Origin: an uncultured Gemmatimonadota bacterium
GTDB lineage: Bacteria; Gemmatimonadota; Gemmatimonadetes; Gemmatimonadales; GWC2-71-9
Direction: 5' to 3'
Assembly: GCA_946480845.1 (NCBI GenBank)
Contig: CAMLLJ010000173.1
Coordinates: 1-5,984, forward strand
DNA: 5,984 bases
The notes beneath the pieces were generated by a model. That model had not been told where the DNA came from, searched no databases, and worked only from the letters and a program-made list of their open reading frames with translations. Positions within the stretch are counted from its first letter, which is position 1. Each line of letters begins with the position of its first letter. The position numbers were made by a program, and so were the translations under genes. Positions 1 through 5,984 of the stretch are shown here, in pieces.

Positions 1-1379
1 GAAAAGGTCGTGAAGCGCCGCGAGGCGAGGAACTGCCCGGCGTCCTGCCACACACCCGTCGCCAGGCCCGCGAGCCCGGCGGCGCCCAGGGCGGTGCTTT
101 CGACAACGTCCGGGCGCTCGACCGGCTGGCCCAGGATGTCGGCCTGGAACTGCATGAGCCACCCGTTGGCGGAGGCGCCGCCGTCGACGCGGAGGGTTCG
201 CACGGTGGAGCCGCCCATCGCCTCCAGCAGTTCCGCGCTGCCGAAGGCCATCGCCTCGAGCGCCGCACGGACCAGGTGCGCCCGCAACGTGCCGCGGGTG
301 AGCCCGGTGATCGTGCCGCGAGCTTCGGGTTCCCAGTGCGGCGTGCCCAGCCCGACGAAGGCCGGCACGAAGTGCACGCCTGCCGTGTCCTCGAGCGACG
401 CCGCAAGCGCCTCCGATTCGGCCGCCGTCTCCAGGACGTCCAGGCCGTCGCGCAGCCACTGGATCGCGGCCCCGGCGATGAAGATGCTCCCCTCCAGCGC
501 ATACGCCGGCTCGCCGCGAGGCCCGCACGCCGCGGTGGCCAGGATGCCTGGCCCCGGGACCGGGAGGACGTCGCCCGCGTGCACCAGCAGGAACGCGCCG
601 GTGCCGTAGGTGTTCTTCGCGCTGCCCGGCGCGGTGCAGCCGAGTCCGAACAGCGAGGCCTGCTGGTCTCCCGCCAGGCCCGCGATCGGCAGCGCGGCCC
701 CGAGGTGCCCGGGGTCCGCCTCCCCCACGACGCCACCCGACGCCACCACCGAGGGGAGCATCTCGCGCGGGATGCCGAACAGCCGAAGCAGCTCATCGTC
801 CCAGGCGCGCTGCCTCAGGTTGTAGAGGAGCGTGCGCGATGCGTTGGTGTGGTCGGTGACGTGCGCGCGTCCGCCGGTGAGTCGCGCGACCAGCCAGGAA
901 TCGACGGTGCCGGCAGCCAGTTCCCCCCGCCCGGCACGGCGGCGGAGCGCGGGATCGCGCAGCATCCACTCGAGCTTCGTCGCGGAAAAATAGGGATCGG
1001 GCACGAGCCCGGTGCGCTCGCGGAGCATCGGCTCGAGGCCCTGGGCCGCCAGCTCGCGGCAGCGCGCGGCCGTGCGCCGGTCCTGCCAGACCAGCGCGCG
1101 GCCGACGGGCCGCAGTGTCGCGCGCTCCCACACCACCACCGTCTCGCGCTGGTTGGTGATGCCGATCGCCGAGGGGCGCTCGCCCGCGGCGGCGATCGCC
1201 TCGCGTGCGGCCTCGACCGTGCCGGCGAAGATCTCGTCCGCATCGTGCTCCACCCACCCCGGCTCGGGAAAATGCTGGGAGAGCGCCCGATGCCCCTGTC
1301 CGAGCACCGTGCCGTCGGCGTGCACGACGAGGGCCCGGCTGCTGGTGGTCCCCTGGTCCAGCGCGAGCACCGAGCTCAT
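1..1379 (-). CDS. glpK: Glycerol kinase, 3' end cut by window edge
   Basis: ATP-dependent phosphorylation of glycerol to sn-glycerol 3-phosphate in the cytoplasm, the entry step of glycerol use and a route to lipid precursors. The minus-strand frame is open for 459 codons from ATG at 1379 to the left edge. FGGY-kinase landmarks appear in order: phosphate-binding DQGTTSSR (residues 8-15), PGWVEHD (40-46), GITNQRET (73-80), PYFSATK (129-135), HTNASRT (177-183), AGDQQ with the presumed catalytic base Asp238, KNTYGTG (255-261) and the C-terminal [17 protein letters not shown] (396-412). E. coli GlpK is 502 residues, so roughly 40 C-terminal residues should lie beyond the edge. The start overlaps the mtnA stop by four bases (ATGA), so translation is probably coupled. 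The loop that in E. coli holds Arg236, a fructose-1,6-bisphosphate contact, has Ala229 here, so that allosteric control is probably absent. Identification is very secure; only the C terminus is unseen. Confidence 0.97.
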   Translation of the reverse strand, partial: MSSVLALDQGTTSSRALVVHADGTVLGQGHRALSQHFPEPGWVEHDADEIFAGTVEAAREAIAAAGERPSAIGITNQRETVVVWERATLRPVGRALVWQDRRTAARCRELAAQGLEPMLRERTGLVPDPYFSATKLEWMLRDPALRRRAGRGELAAGTVDSWLVARLTGGRAHVTDHTNASRTLLYNLRQRAWDDELLRLFGIPREMLPSVVASGGVVGEADPGHLGAALPIAGLAGDQQASLFGLGCTAPGSAKNTYGTGAFLLVHAGDVLPVPGPGILATAACGPRGEPAYALEGSIFIAGAAIQWLRDGLDVLETAAESEALAASLEDTAGVHFVPAFVGLGTPHWEPEARGTITGLTRGTLRAHLVRAALEAMAFGSAELLEAMGGSTVRTLRVDGGASANGWLMQFQADILGQPVERPDVVESTALGAAGLAGLATGVWQDAGQFLASRRFTTF

Positions 1380-2395
1380 GCCGCGGCGGCCGCAAGGAAC
1401 CCAGGCAGGTCCTCCCGCCCGAGGAGGCCGCGATCCGTGATGTATCCCGTGATGAGCTCGGCCGGCGTCACATCGAACGCGGGATTCCACACCGCGACCT
1501 CCGCCGGGGCGGCCGCCGCGGCCCCGAACCCGCGCACTTCGGCGGCGGCCCGCTGCTCGATGGGAATCTCCGCGCCGGACGGGGTCGCGCCATCGAAGGT
1601 GGACGTGGGCGCCGCCACGTACAGCGGCACGCCGTGCGCCCGCGCCAGCAGCGCGAGGCCGTAGGTGCCGATTTTGTTCGCGGTGTCCCCGTTGGCGGCG
1701 ATCCGGTCGGCCCCCACGATGGCGCACGCAATGCCGCCTCGCGCGAGCCGGCTCGCGATCATCCCGTCCGTGATGAGCGTGCACGGCACGCCGGCGCGGG
1801 ACAGCTCCCAGGCGGTGAGCCGCGCCCCCTGGAGCAGGGGCCGAGTCTCCGGGACCGACACGCGGATCGCCTGTCCCCGGCGCTGCGCCAGGTACACGGG
1901 CGCGAGCGCGGTGCCGATGCCTCCCGTGGCGAGGCGGCCGGCGTTGCAGATGGTCATCACCTCGCCGGCGCCCTCCAGAAGCGGAAGGCCTGCCTCGCCG
2001 ATCGCTTCGCACATCGCCGCGTCCTCCGCCCAGATGGCGCCGGCCTCGGCACGGAGCGCCGCCGCGAGCGAGCCGCCACCGGGGCCGGCGGCGCGCGCCG
2101 CGGCGAGCATCCGGTCGAGCGCCCAGCCGAGGTTGACCGCGGTCGGCCGCGTGGCGCGGAGCAGGCGGCAGGATTCCTCGACGTCCGCCAGCGAGCGCGC
2201 CGGCCCGATGGCGACTCCCATCGCCGCGGCGATCCCGATGAGCGGCGCGCCGCGCACGCGCAGCGCGATGATCGCCTGCGCGACCTGCGCGACCGTGCGC
2301 AGCTCGGCGATGTGCTCCTCGCCGGGAAGCCGCGTCTGATCGAGGATGCGGACCGAGCCGCCCGGACCCCAGTCGATCGGCGATGGCATCTGCAT
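1376..2395 (-). CDS. mtnA: S-methyl-5-thioribose-1-phosphate isomerase (MtnA, eIF2B-alpha-like family)
   Basis: Converts S-methyl-5-thioribose 1-phosphate to the ribulose 1-phosphate form in the methionine salvage pathway; cytoplasmic. The 339-residue product has normal family length. Visible motifs: LDQTRLP (18-24), RGAPLIG (48-54), a [10 protein letters not shown] loop whose Cys150 matches the family catalytic cysteine, [16 protein letters not shown] (183-198), and [19 protein letters not shown] (228-246) whose Asp230 matches the catalytic aspartate. Also seen are the AAPTSTFD (261-268), IPIEQR (277-282) and [10 protein letters not shown] (302-311) signatures. Two residues look atypical: Ile149 where His usually precedes the Cys, and Pro182 where Asp usually precedes ETRP. 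The start is ambiguous. ATG 2395 sits five bases after a TATCTT box, suiting a leaderless transcript, whereas an in-frame ATG at 2389 has a GGAG seven bases upstream. First gene of a unit with glpK. A related specificity, such as 5-deoxyribose 1-phosphate, cannot be excluded. Confidence 0.95.
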   Translation of the reverse strand: MQMPSPIDWGPGGSVRILDQTRLPGEEHIAELRTVAQVAQAIIALRVRGAPLIGIAAAMGVAIGPARSLADVEESCRLLRATRPTAVNLGWALDRMLAAARAAGPGGGSLAAALRAEAGAIWAEDAAMCEAIGEAGLPLLEGAGEVMTICNAGRLATGGIGTALAPVYLAQRRGQAIRVSVPETRPLLQGARLTAWELSRAGVPCTLITDGMIASRLARGGIACAIVGADRIAANGDTANKIGTYGLALLARAHGVPLYVAAPTSTFDGATPSGAEIPIEQRAAAEVRGFGAAAAAPAEVAVWNPAFDVTPAELITGYITDRGLLGREDLPGFLAAAAA

Positions 2396-2396
2396 G

Positions 2397-2400
2397 CTCC
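2397..2400 (-). promoter_or_regulatory. Possible Shine-Dalgarno for mtnA (favours start at 2389)
   Basis: A GGAG tetramer on the minus strand ends one base before ATG 2395, too close to serve it. It lies seven bases before the in-frame ATG at 2389, a workable distance. If translation depends on this site, MtnA begins at its third codon (Met-Pro-Ser-Pro). The tetramer directly abuts the TATCTT box, so it would be transcribed only if the real promoter lies further upstream. Confidence 0.35.
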
Positions 2401-2406
2401 AAGATA
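2401..2406 (-). promoter_or_regulatory. Candidate -10 box for mtnA-glpK
   Basis: On the minus strand the hexamer reads TATCTT (consensus TATAAT, four of six) and ends five bases before ATG 2395. A transcript starting 6-7 bases downstream of such a box would begin at or within the first codon, giving a leaderless mRNA. The same hexamer sits at nearly the same distance from the divergent gene. No convincing -35 element is visible 16-18 bases upstream. Confidence 0.4.
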
Positions 2407-2420
2407 CGCCGGATCGGCGT
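2406..2420. repeat. Inverted repeat in the divergent promoter region, possible operator
   Basis: ACGCCG and CGGCGT are perfect 6-base arms around a GAT centre. The repeat lies between the two outward-facing TATCTT boxes. It sits about where the -35 region of the rightward gene would be and inside the spacer of the leftward promoter. A dimeric regulator bound here could act on both genes. The arms are short and pure GC apart from their ends, so chance is a real alternative in DNA of this composition. With a stem of only six pairs and no T-run it does not look like a terminator. Confidence 0.25.
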
Positions 2421-2435
2421 CCCGGGTGACCGCGT

Positions 2436-2441
2436 TATCTT
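2436..2441 (+). promoter_or_regulatory. Candidate -10 box for the enoyl-CoA hydratase gene
   Basis: TATCTT followed by six bases (tccgcc) and ATG 2448. There is no purine-rich Shine-Dalgarno sequence between box and start, so an mRNA beginning at or near the ATG fits best. TANNNT boxes a few bases from the start codon are known from leaderless genes of Deinococcus and actinobacteria; applying that here is inference. A -35 element is not obvious. Confidence 0.45.
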
Positions 2442-2447
2442 TCCGCC

Positions 2448-3230
2448 ATGGCCTACACCACCCTGCTCTTCGACGTCGCCGGCGGCATCGCGCGGGTCAC
2501 CGTGAACCGCCCCGACAAGCTCAACGCCCTCAACGCGACCGTGTTCACCGAGCTGGAAGACGCGATCGGACGGATCGAATCCGACGAGGCGATCCGGGGC
2601 GTGATCGTGACCGGCACCGGTGCCAAGGCGTTCGTGGCGGGCGCCGACATCGGCGAGATCGGCGGGCAGGGCCCGCTCGACGGCAAGGCCCGCGCGCTCC
2701 GCGGGCAGCGGATCTTCCGGCGCCTCGAGCGGTGCGGCAAGCCGGTGATCGCGGCGGTGAACGGCTTCGCGCTGGGCGGCGGGTGCGAGCTCGCCATGGC
2801 GTGCCACCTGCGCGTCGCCGCCGAGCACGCGAAGTTCGGGCAGCCCGAGGTGAAGCTCGGCATCGGGCCCGGGTACGGCGGGACGGTGCGGCTGCCGCGG
2901 CTGGTGGGCCAGGGCCGGGCGCTCGAGCTGCTGCTCACGGGCGCGATGGTCGACGCGCAGGAGGCGTGGCGCATCGGGCTGGTCAACCGCGTGGTCCCGG
3001 CCGACCGGCTGATCGAGGAGTGCGAGACGATGCTCCGCGCCATCCTCGACAACGGGCCGCTCGCCGTGCGCGCCTGCCTCGAGTCGGTCGATGCCGGCCT
3101 GGGCCTGCCGCTCGACGACGCCTTCCAGCTCGAGGCGAACCTCTTCGGGCTGCTCTCCGGCACCGCCGACATGCGGGAGGGAACGGCGGCATTCCTGGAG
3201 AAGCGGAAGGCCGATTTTCGCGGCCACTGA
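2448..3230 (+). CDS. Enoyl-CoA hydratase/isomerase (crotonase family)
   Basis: Probable hydration of trans-2-enoyl-CoA to 3-hydroxyacyl-CoA in beta-oxidation or a related acyl-CoA pathway; cytoplasmic. At 260 residues it has the length of a single-domain crotonase. Visible landmarks: [10 protein letters not shown] (20-29), the substrate-loop AFVAGADI (61-68) supplying one oxyanion-hole amide, [16 protein letters not shown] (105-120) with Gly111 and Glu114, and [22 protein letters not shown] (130-151) with Glu134. Both glutamates of the rat hydratase (Glu144 and Glu164) are therefore present, favouring a true hydratase over isomerase or dehalogenase relatives. The exact chain length or pathway (crotonyl-CoA, phenylacetate) cannot be read from sequence. 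It starts the rightward arm, diverges from mtnA across 52 bp, and has no Shine-Dalgarno. The next gene has its own promoter-like box 27 bases after this stop, so co-transcription is possible but not required. Confidence 0.95.
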   Translation: MAYTTLLFDVAGGIARVTVNRPDKLNALNATVFTELEDAIGRIESDEAIRGVIVTGTGAKAFVAGADIGEIGGQGPLDGKARALRGQRIFRRLERCGKPVIAAVNGFALGGGCELAMACHLRVAAEHAKFGQPEVKLGIGPGYGGTVRLPRLVGQGRALELLLTGAMVDAQEAWRIGLVNRVVPADRLIEECETMLRAILDNGPLAVRACLESVDAGLGLPLDDAFQLEANLFGLLSGTADMREGTAAFLEKRKADFRGH

Positions 3231-3257
3231 CGAGTGCCATTCAGCCCCCCGTTCCGC

Positions 3258-3263
3258 TATATT
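3258..3263 (+). promoter_or_regulatory. Candidate -10 box for the lipoprotein-recF-dciA-gyrB unit
   Basis: TATATT (five of six against TATAAT) followed by six bases (ccgggc) and ATG 3270, the same geometry as the box before the enoyl-CoA hydratase gene. GTGCCA at 3234-3239 matches four of six positions of TTGACA with an 18-base spacer. The box lies inside a longer in-frame reading from ATG 3234, which argues that 3270 is the true start of the downstream gene. Confidence 0.5.
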
Positions 3264-3269
3264 CCGGGC

Positions 3270-3710
3270 ATGGCAGGACACCTCCGGAACCGGTCCCAAG
3301 CGCCCAACTGGAAACGACTTCTGCTGGTGAGCGCGGCCCTCGTGGCCGGGCTCGGCGGGTGCGATGAGCGCGCCCGGCTGGTGTTCGAGCCGGAGGGCGA
3401 TTCGCAGGGCCCCGACACCACGATCGACAACCCCGAGACCGGCGAGGTCGAGGTCCCGGCCGGCCCGCAGTTCAACGTCTCGGGCCGGTCGGTGGACCCG
3501 GACGGCGTGGACACCGTCTACTTCGAGCTGATCGGCGGCAACGAGCAGTTCACGCCGTTCGTGCCCAGCGAGTTCCAGGACACGGTGCGGTTCAGCATCC
3601 CGGTCTCGACCATCGGCAAGGCCGGCGACGACGTCGAGGTGCTCATCTTCGCCACCGACCTCACCGGGGTGCGCGGCGATACGGCGGTGCGCCGGCTGCG
3701 CATCCGGTAG
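3270..3710 (+). CDS. Small lipoprotein with a possible Ig-like beta domain, function unknown
   Basis: I do not recognise a named family. The 146-residue product begins with a clear lipoprotein signal: basic n-region (Arg6, Arg8, Lys15, Arg16), hydrophobic stretch [11 protein letters not shown] (17-27) and lipobox LGGC with Cys31 as the acylated residue, so the mature protein should be membrane-anchored outside the cytoplasm. The rest is acidic and strand-like, without cysteines. An [19 protein letters not shown] segment (69-87) and alternating hydrophobic residues to the C terminus resemble a single bacterial Ig-like or cadherin-like domain; the DPDGVD at 76-81 could bind calcium (inference). 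Asp32 follows the Cys, which in E. coli would favour inner-membrane retention, though that rule may not hold here. An in-frame ATG at 3234 would add 12 residues but would include the TATATT box, so 3270 is preferred. The stop codon overlaps the recF start by one base, suggesting shared transcription and perhaps translational coupling. Confidence 0.85.
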   Translation: MAGHLRNRSQAPNWKRLLLVSAALVAGLGGCDERARLVFEPEGDSQGPDTTIDNPETGEVEVPAGPQFNVSGRSVDPDGVDTVYFELIGGNEQFTPFVPSEFQDTVRFSIPVSTIGKAGDDVEVLIFATDLTGVRGDTAVRRLRIR

Positions 3711-4783
3711 TGCGGCTCCGGCACCTCGTCGCCCGGGGGTTCCGCAACCTCGAGGCGCTGGACCGCGACGTCCCGGACGAAGGCGTGGTGCTTCTCGGGG
3801 CCAACGGCCAGGGCAAGACCAACCTGCTCGAGGCGGTGTATTACCCGGTGCTCTTCCGGTCGCTCCGGGGCGCGGCGGACCAGGAAGTCGCCTGCTTCGG
3901 CGGGCCGGGCTTCCACGTCGGCGCGCGGATCGAGAGCGGCGGGGGGCCGAGGCAGCTTGCGGCCACCTGGCAGCCGGGGGCGCGGCGCAAGCGGATCGGC
4001 GTGGACGGATCGGAGACGGGCCGCCTTACCGACGCCATCGGCGCCTGGGTGGCCGTGGCATTCCTCCCGGGCGATGTGCGGCTGGCCGGAGGGAGCGCGG
4101 GCGAGCGTCGCCACTTCCTCGACCGGATGCTCTCGCTCGCCGACCGCGAGTACCTGCGCGCGCTCGTCGCCTACCGATCGGCGCTGGCGCAGCGGAACGC
4201 GGCGCTGCGGCTCGGACGGCCCGACCTGGCCGCTGCCTTCGACCGGCCGCTCGCCCAGGCCGGTGCGCTGGTCACCCGGGCACGGATGGCATGGGCAGCG
4301 GGCGCGGCACCGCAGTTCGGCGACGAGCTGGCGGCACTGGGTGAGCGCGATGCCGGTGCGCTCCGCTATCACGGCAGGCCCGAGCTGGCCGACGCGGGCG
4401 CCTGGAGCGAGGCGCTCGATGCGGCGCGATCCCGCGATGCCGCGCGGCGCCTCACCACCGTGGGCCCGCACCGCGACGACGTGGTGCTCGAGGTCGGCGG
4501 CCGGGAGCTGCGGACGTTCGGGTCCACCGGCCAGCAGCGCAGTGCCGCGATCGCGCTCAAGCTGATCGAGCTGGACACGCTTGCTGCCGCGCGGGGCGAG
4601 GAGCCGGCGCTGCTGCTCGACGACGTGTTCGCCGAGCTCGACGCGGGCCGCCAGGAACGGCTGGCCCGGCGGTTGATCCGGCCCGCGCAGCGGCAGGTGT
4701 TCCTGACGGCGCCGAGACCGGACGAGCTGCCCGATGCGGTCGGGCTTCCCGTGTGGCGGATGTGTGCGGGGCGGATCGACTGA
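3710..4783 (+). CDS. recF: DNA replication and repair protein RecF
   Basis: SMC/ABC-type ATPase that helps load RecA at single-strand gaps and stalled forks, working with RecO and RecR; cytoplasmic, DNA-associated. The 357-residue product matches normal RecF length. The N terminus [14 protein letters not shown] is typical and fixes the GTG start. Walker A is GANGQGKT (30-37, with Lys36 and Thr37). RecF-specific [10 protein letters not shown] lies at 131-140 and [10 protein letters not shown] at 249-258. The ABC signature is GSTGQQRS (271-278), and Walker B plus D-loop run through [11 protein letters not shown] (301-311) with Asp304-Asp305. All ATPase elements look intact. GTG 3710 shares its G with the preceding TAG stop, and no Shine-Dalgarno is evident, so translation may depend on readthrough reinitiation from the lipoprotein gene. 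dciA follows after 17 bases. dnaN, a frequent upstream neighbour, is replaced here by the lipoprotein gene. Confidence 0.97.
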   Translation: MRLRHLVARGFRNLEALDRDVPDEGVVLLGANGQGKTNLLEAVYYPVLFRSLRGAADQEVACFGGPGFHVGARIESGGGPRQLAATWQPGARRKRIGVDGSETGRLTDAIGAWVAVAFLPGDVRLAGGSAGERRHFLDRMLSLADREYLRALVAYRSALAQRNAALRLGRPDLAAAFDRPLAQAGALVTRARMAWAAGAAPQFGDELAALGERDAGALRYHGRPELADAGAWSEALDAARSRDAARRLTTVGPHRDDVVLEVGGRELRTFGSTGQQRSAAIALKLIELDTLAAARGEEPALLLDDVFAELDAGRQERLARRLIRPAQRQVFLTAPRPDELPDAVGLPVWRMCAGRID

Positions 4784-4785
4784 CC

Positions 4786-4790
4786 AGGAA
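4786..4790 (+). promoter_or_regulatory. Ribosome binding site candidate for dciA
   Basis: AGGAA lies ten bases before ATG 4801 and just after the recF stop. It supports 4801 as the dciA start over an in-frame ATG at 4753, which would sit inside recF and add 16 residues with no family resemblance. Confidence 0.45.
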
Positions 4791-4800
4791 CCGGGACACC

Positions 4801-5118
4801 ATGGCCTCCACCCCGCGGCCCACGCCGCTCGCCGACGCGCTCGCCAGCTACCTGCAGAAGCAGGGACTGGTCAAGCGCATGCAGCAGGCGGGCATCGTGG
4901 AGGAATGGGCGACGCTGGTCGGGCCGCAGATCGCCGCCGTCACCGAGCCCGAGTCGGTCACGGCCGACGGCGTGCTCCGGGTCCGGGTGGCGAGCGCTGC
5001 CTGGGCCCAGGAGCTGAGCCTGATGAGCCCGCGCGTGCTGGCGCGGCTGAACGACGGCCGCAAGGGCCGCGTACGCGAGATCCGCTGGATCGCCGGCCCG
5101 CTGGGCCGCCGGTCCTGA
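4801..5118 (+). CDS. dciA: DciA-family (DUF721) replicative helicase loader
   Basis: DciA proteins bind the DnaB replicative helicase and promote its loading onto DNA in the many bacteria that lack DnaC or DnaI. This 105-residue product has the compact DUF721 domain: EEWATLVGPQIAAVTEP (34-50, with Trp36 and Gly41), a strand-forming DGVLRVRVASAAWAQEL (56-72, with Trp68), then LARLN (80-84) and a C-terminal VREIRW strand (91-96). This W-x-x-L-V-G plus G-x-L-x-V-x-V plus W-A-x-E-L pattern is the family hallmark. Placement between recF and gyrB is a common position for DUF721 genes. Short intergenic gaps (17 bases before, 27 after) indicate one operon. The family assignment is strong; helicase loading in this organism follows from family knowledge. 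The start chosen removes a 16-residue extension overlapping recF. Confidence 0.9.
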   Translation: MASTPRPTPLADALASYLQKQGLVKRMQQAGIVEEWATLVGPQIAAVTEPESVTADGVLRVRVASAAWAQELSLMSPRVLARLNDGRKGRVREIRWIAGPLGRRS

Positions 5119-5136
5119 CCACCTGAGCGACAGAGC

Positions 5137-5142
5137 GAGAGG
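5137..5142 (+). promoter_or_regulatory. Ribosome binding site for gyrB
   Basis: GAGAGG ends three bases before ATG 5146. The spacing is short, but it is the clearest purine-rich Shine-Dalgarno in the rightward unit and supports this ATG as the gyrB start. Confidence 0.5.
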
Positions 5143-5145
5143 CAC

Positions 5146-5984
<839 letters not shown>

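Noticed and set aside
276..1664. Plus-strand open frame of 462 codons opposite glpK and mtnA
   Set aside because: Arginine/alanine/glycine-rich translation without family motifs, lying wholly opposite a canonical glycerol kinase and part of mtnA. Long antisense frames are expected at this GC content.
2431..2445. Possible DnaA box or replication origin near recF/gyrB
   Set aside because: Only the first five bases of TTATCCACA match (TTATC at 2435-2439); there is no cluster of such boxes and no AT-rich unwinding region in the window.
3234..3269. Longer lipoprotein start at ATG 3234
   Set aside because: It would place the TATATT promoter-like box inside the coding region and put 12 extra residues before an already good signal peptide.
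3231..3269. Possible terminator between the hydratase and lipoprotein genes
   Set aside because: The 39 bases contain no stable GC hairpin followed by a T-run; the gap is better explained as a promoter.
1205..3367. Plus-strand open frame of 720 codons spanning glpK, mtnA, the intergenic region and the hydratase gene
   Set aside because: It crosses divergent promoters and three real genes, and its translation is low-complexity Arg/Ala/Gly. It is a GC-driven shadow, not a giant gene.
3518..4471. Minus-strand open frame of 317 codons opposite the lipoprotein gene and recF
   Set aside because: No recognisable motif, covers the intact RecF Walker A region on the other strand, and has shadow-like composition.
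4753..4800. Longer dciA start overlapping recF
   Set aside because: The added 16 residues overlap recF and do not resemble the family N terminus; ATG 4801 has an AGGAA upstream and starts just after the recF stop.

Overview
This 5,984-base window comes from a very GC-rich bacterial chromosome (about 70% G+C by eye). It carries six recognisable protein-coding genes and almost no non-coding space. The gene content is core metabolism plus DNA replication. I see no mobile element, tRNA, rRNA, CRISPR array or phage gene. A recF-dciA-gyrB cluster, GC-rich coding and TANNTT boxes placed just upstream of start codons would fit Gemmatimonadota. That assignment is inference with moderate confidence; other high-GC phyla are possible.

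Left arm, minus strand (1-2395): a two-gene unit read leftward. mtnA, an S-methyl-5-thioribose-1-phosphate isomerase of methionine salvage, comes first. Its stop codon overlaps the start of glpK (glycerol kinase) in an ATGA junction. glpK runs off the left edge and lacks only its last few dozen codons. It forms no closed reading frame inside the window and is easily missed, but it is open and canonical over 459 residues.

Centre (2396-2447): a 52-bp divergent intergenic region. It carries a TATCTT box facing each way, each 5-6 bases from a start codon, and a 6-bp inverted repeat between them.

Right arm, plus strand (2448-5984): an enoyl-CoA hydratase/isomerase of the crotonase family, then, after 39 bp holding another TATATT box, a small lipoprotein. 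The lipoprotein stop overlaps the GTG start of recF by one base. recF is followed by dciA (DUF721 helicase loader) and gyrB (DNA gyrase subunit B), which runs off the right edge. The last four genes look like one transcription unit for replication and repair, led by an uncharacterised lipoprotein where dnaN is often found.

I found no clear evidence of a new multi-gene system. The points most worth a second look are: the repeated TATNTT-N6-ATG start architecture, which suggests leaderless transcripts; the lipoprotein coupled to recF; the mtnA-glpK pairing; and unusual residues around the active-site motifs of MtnA.
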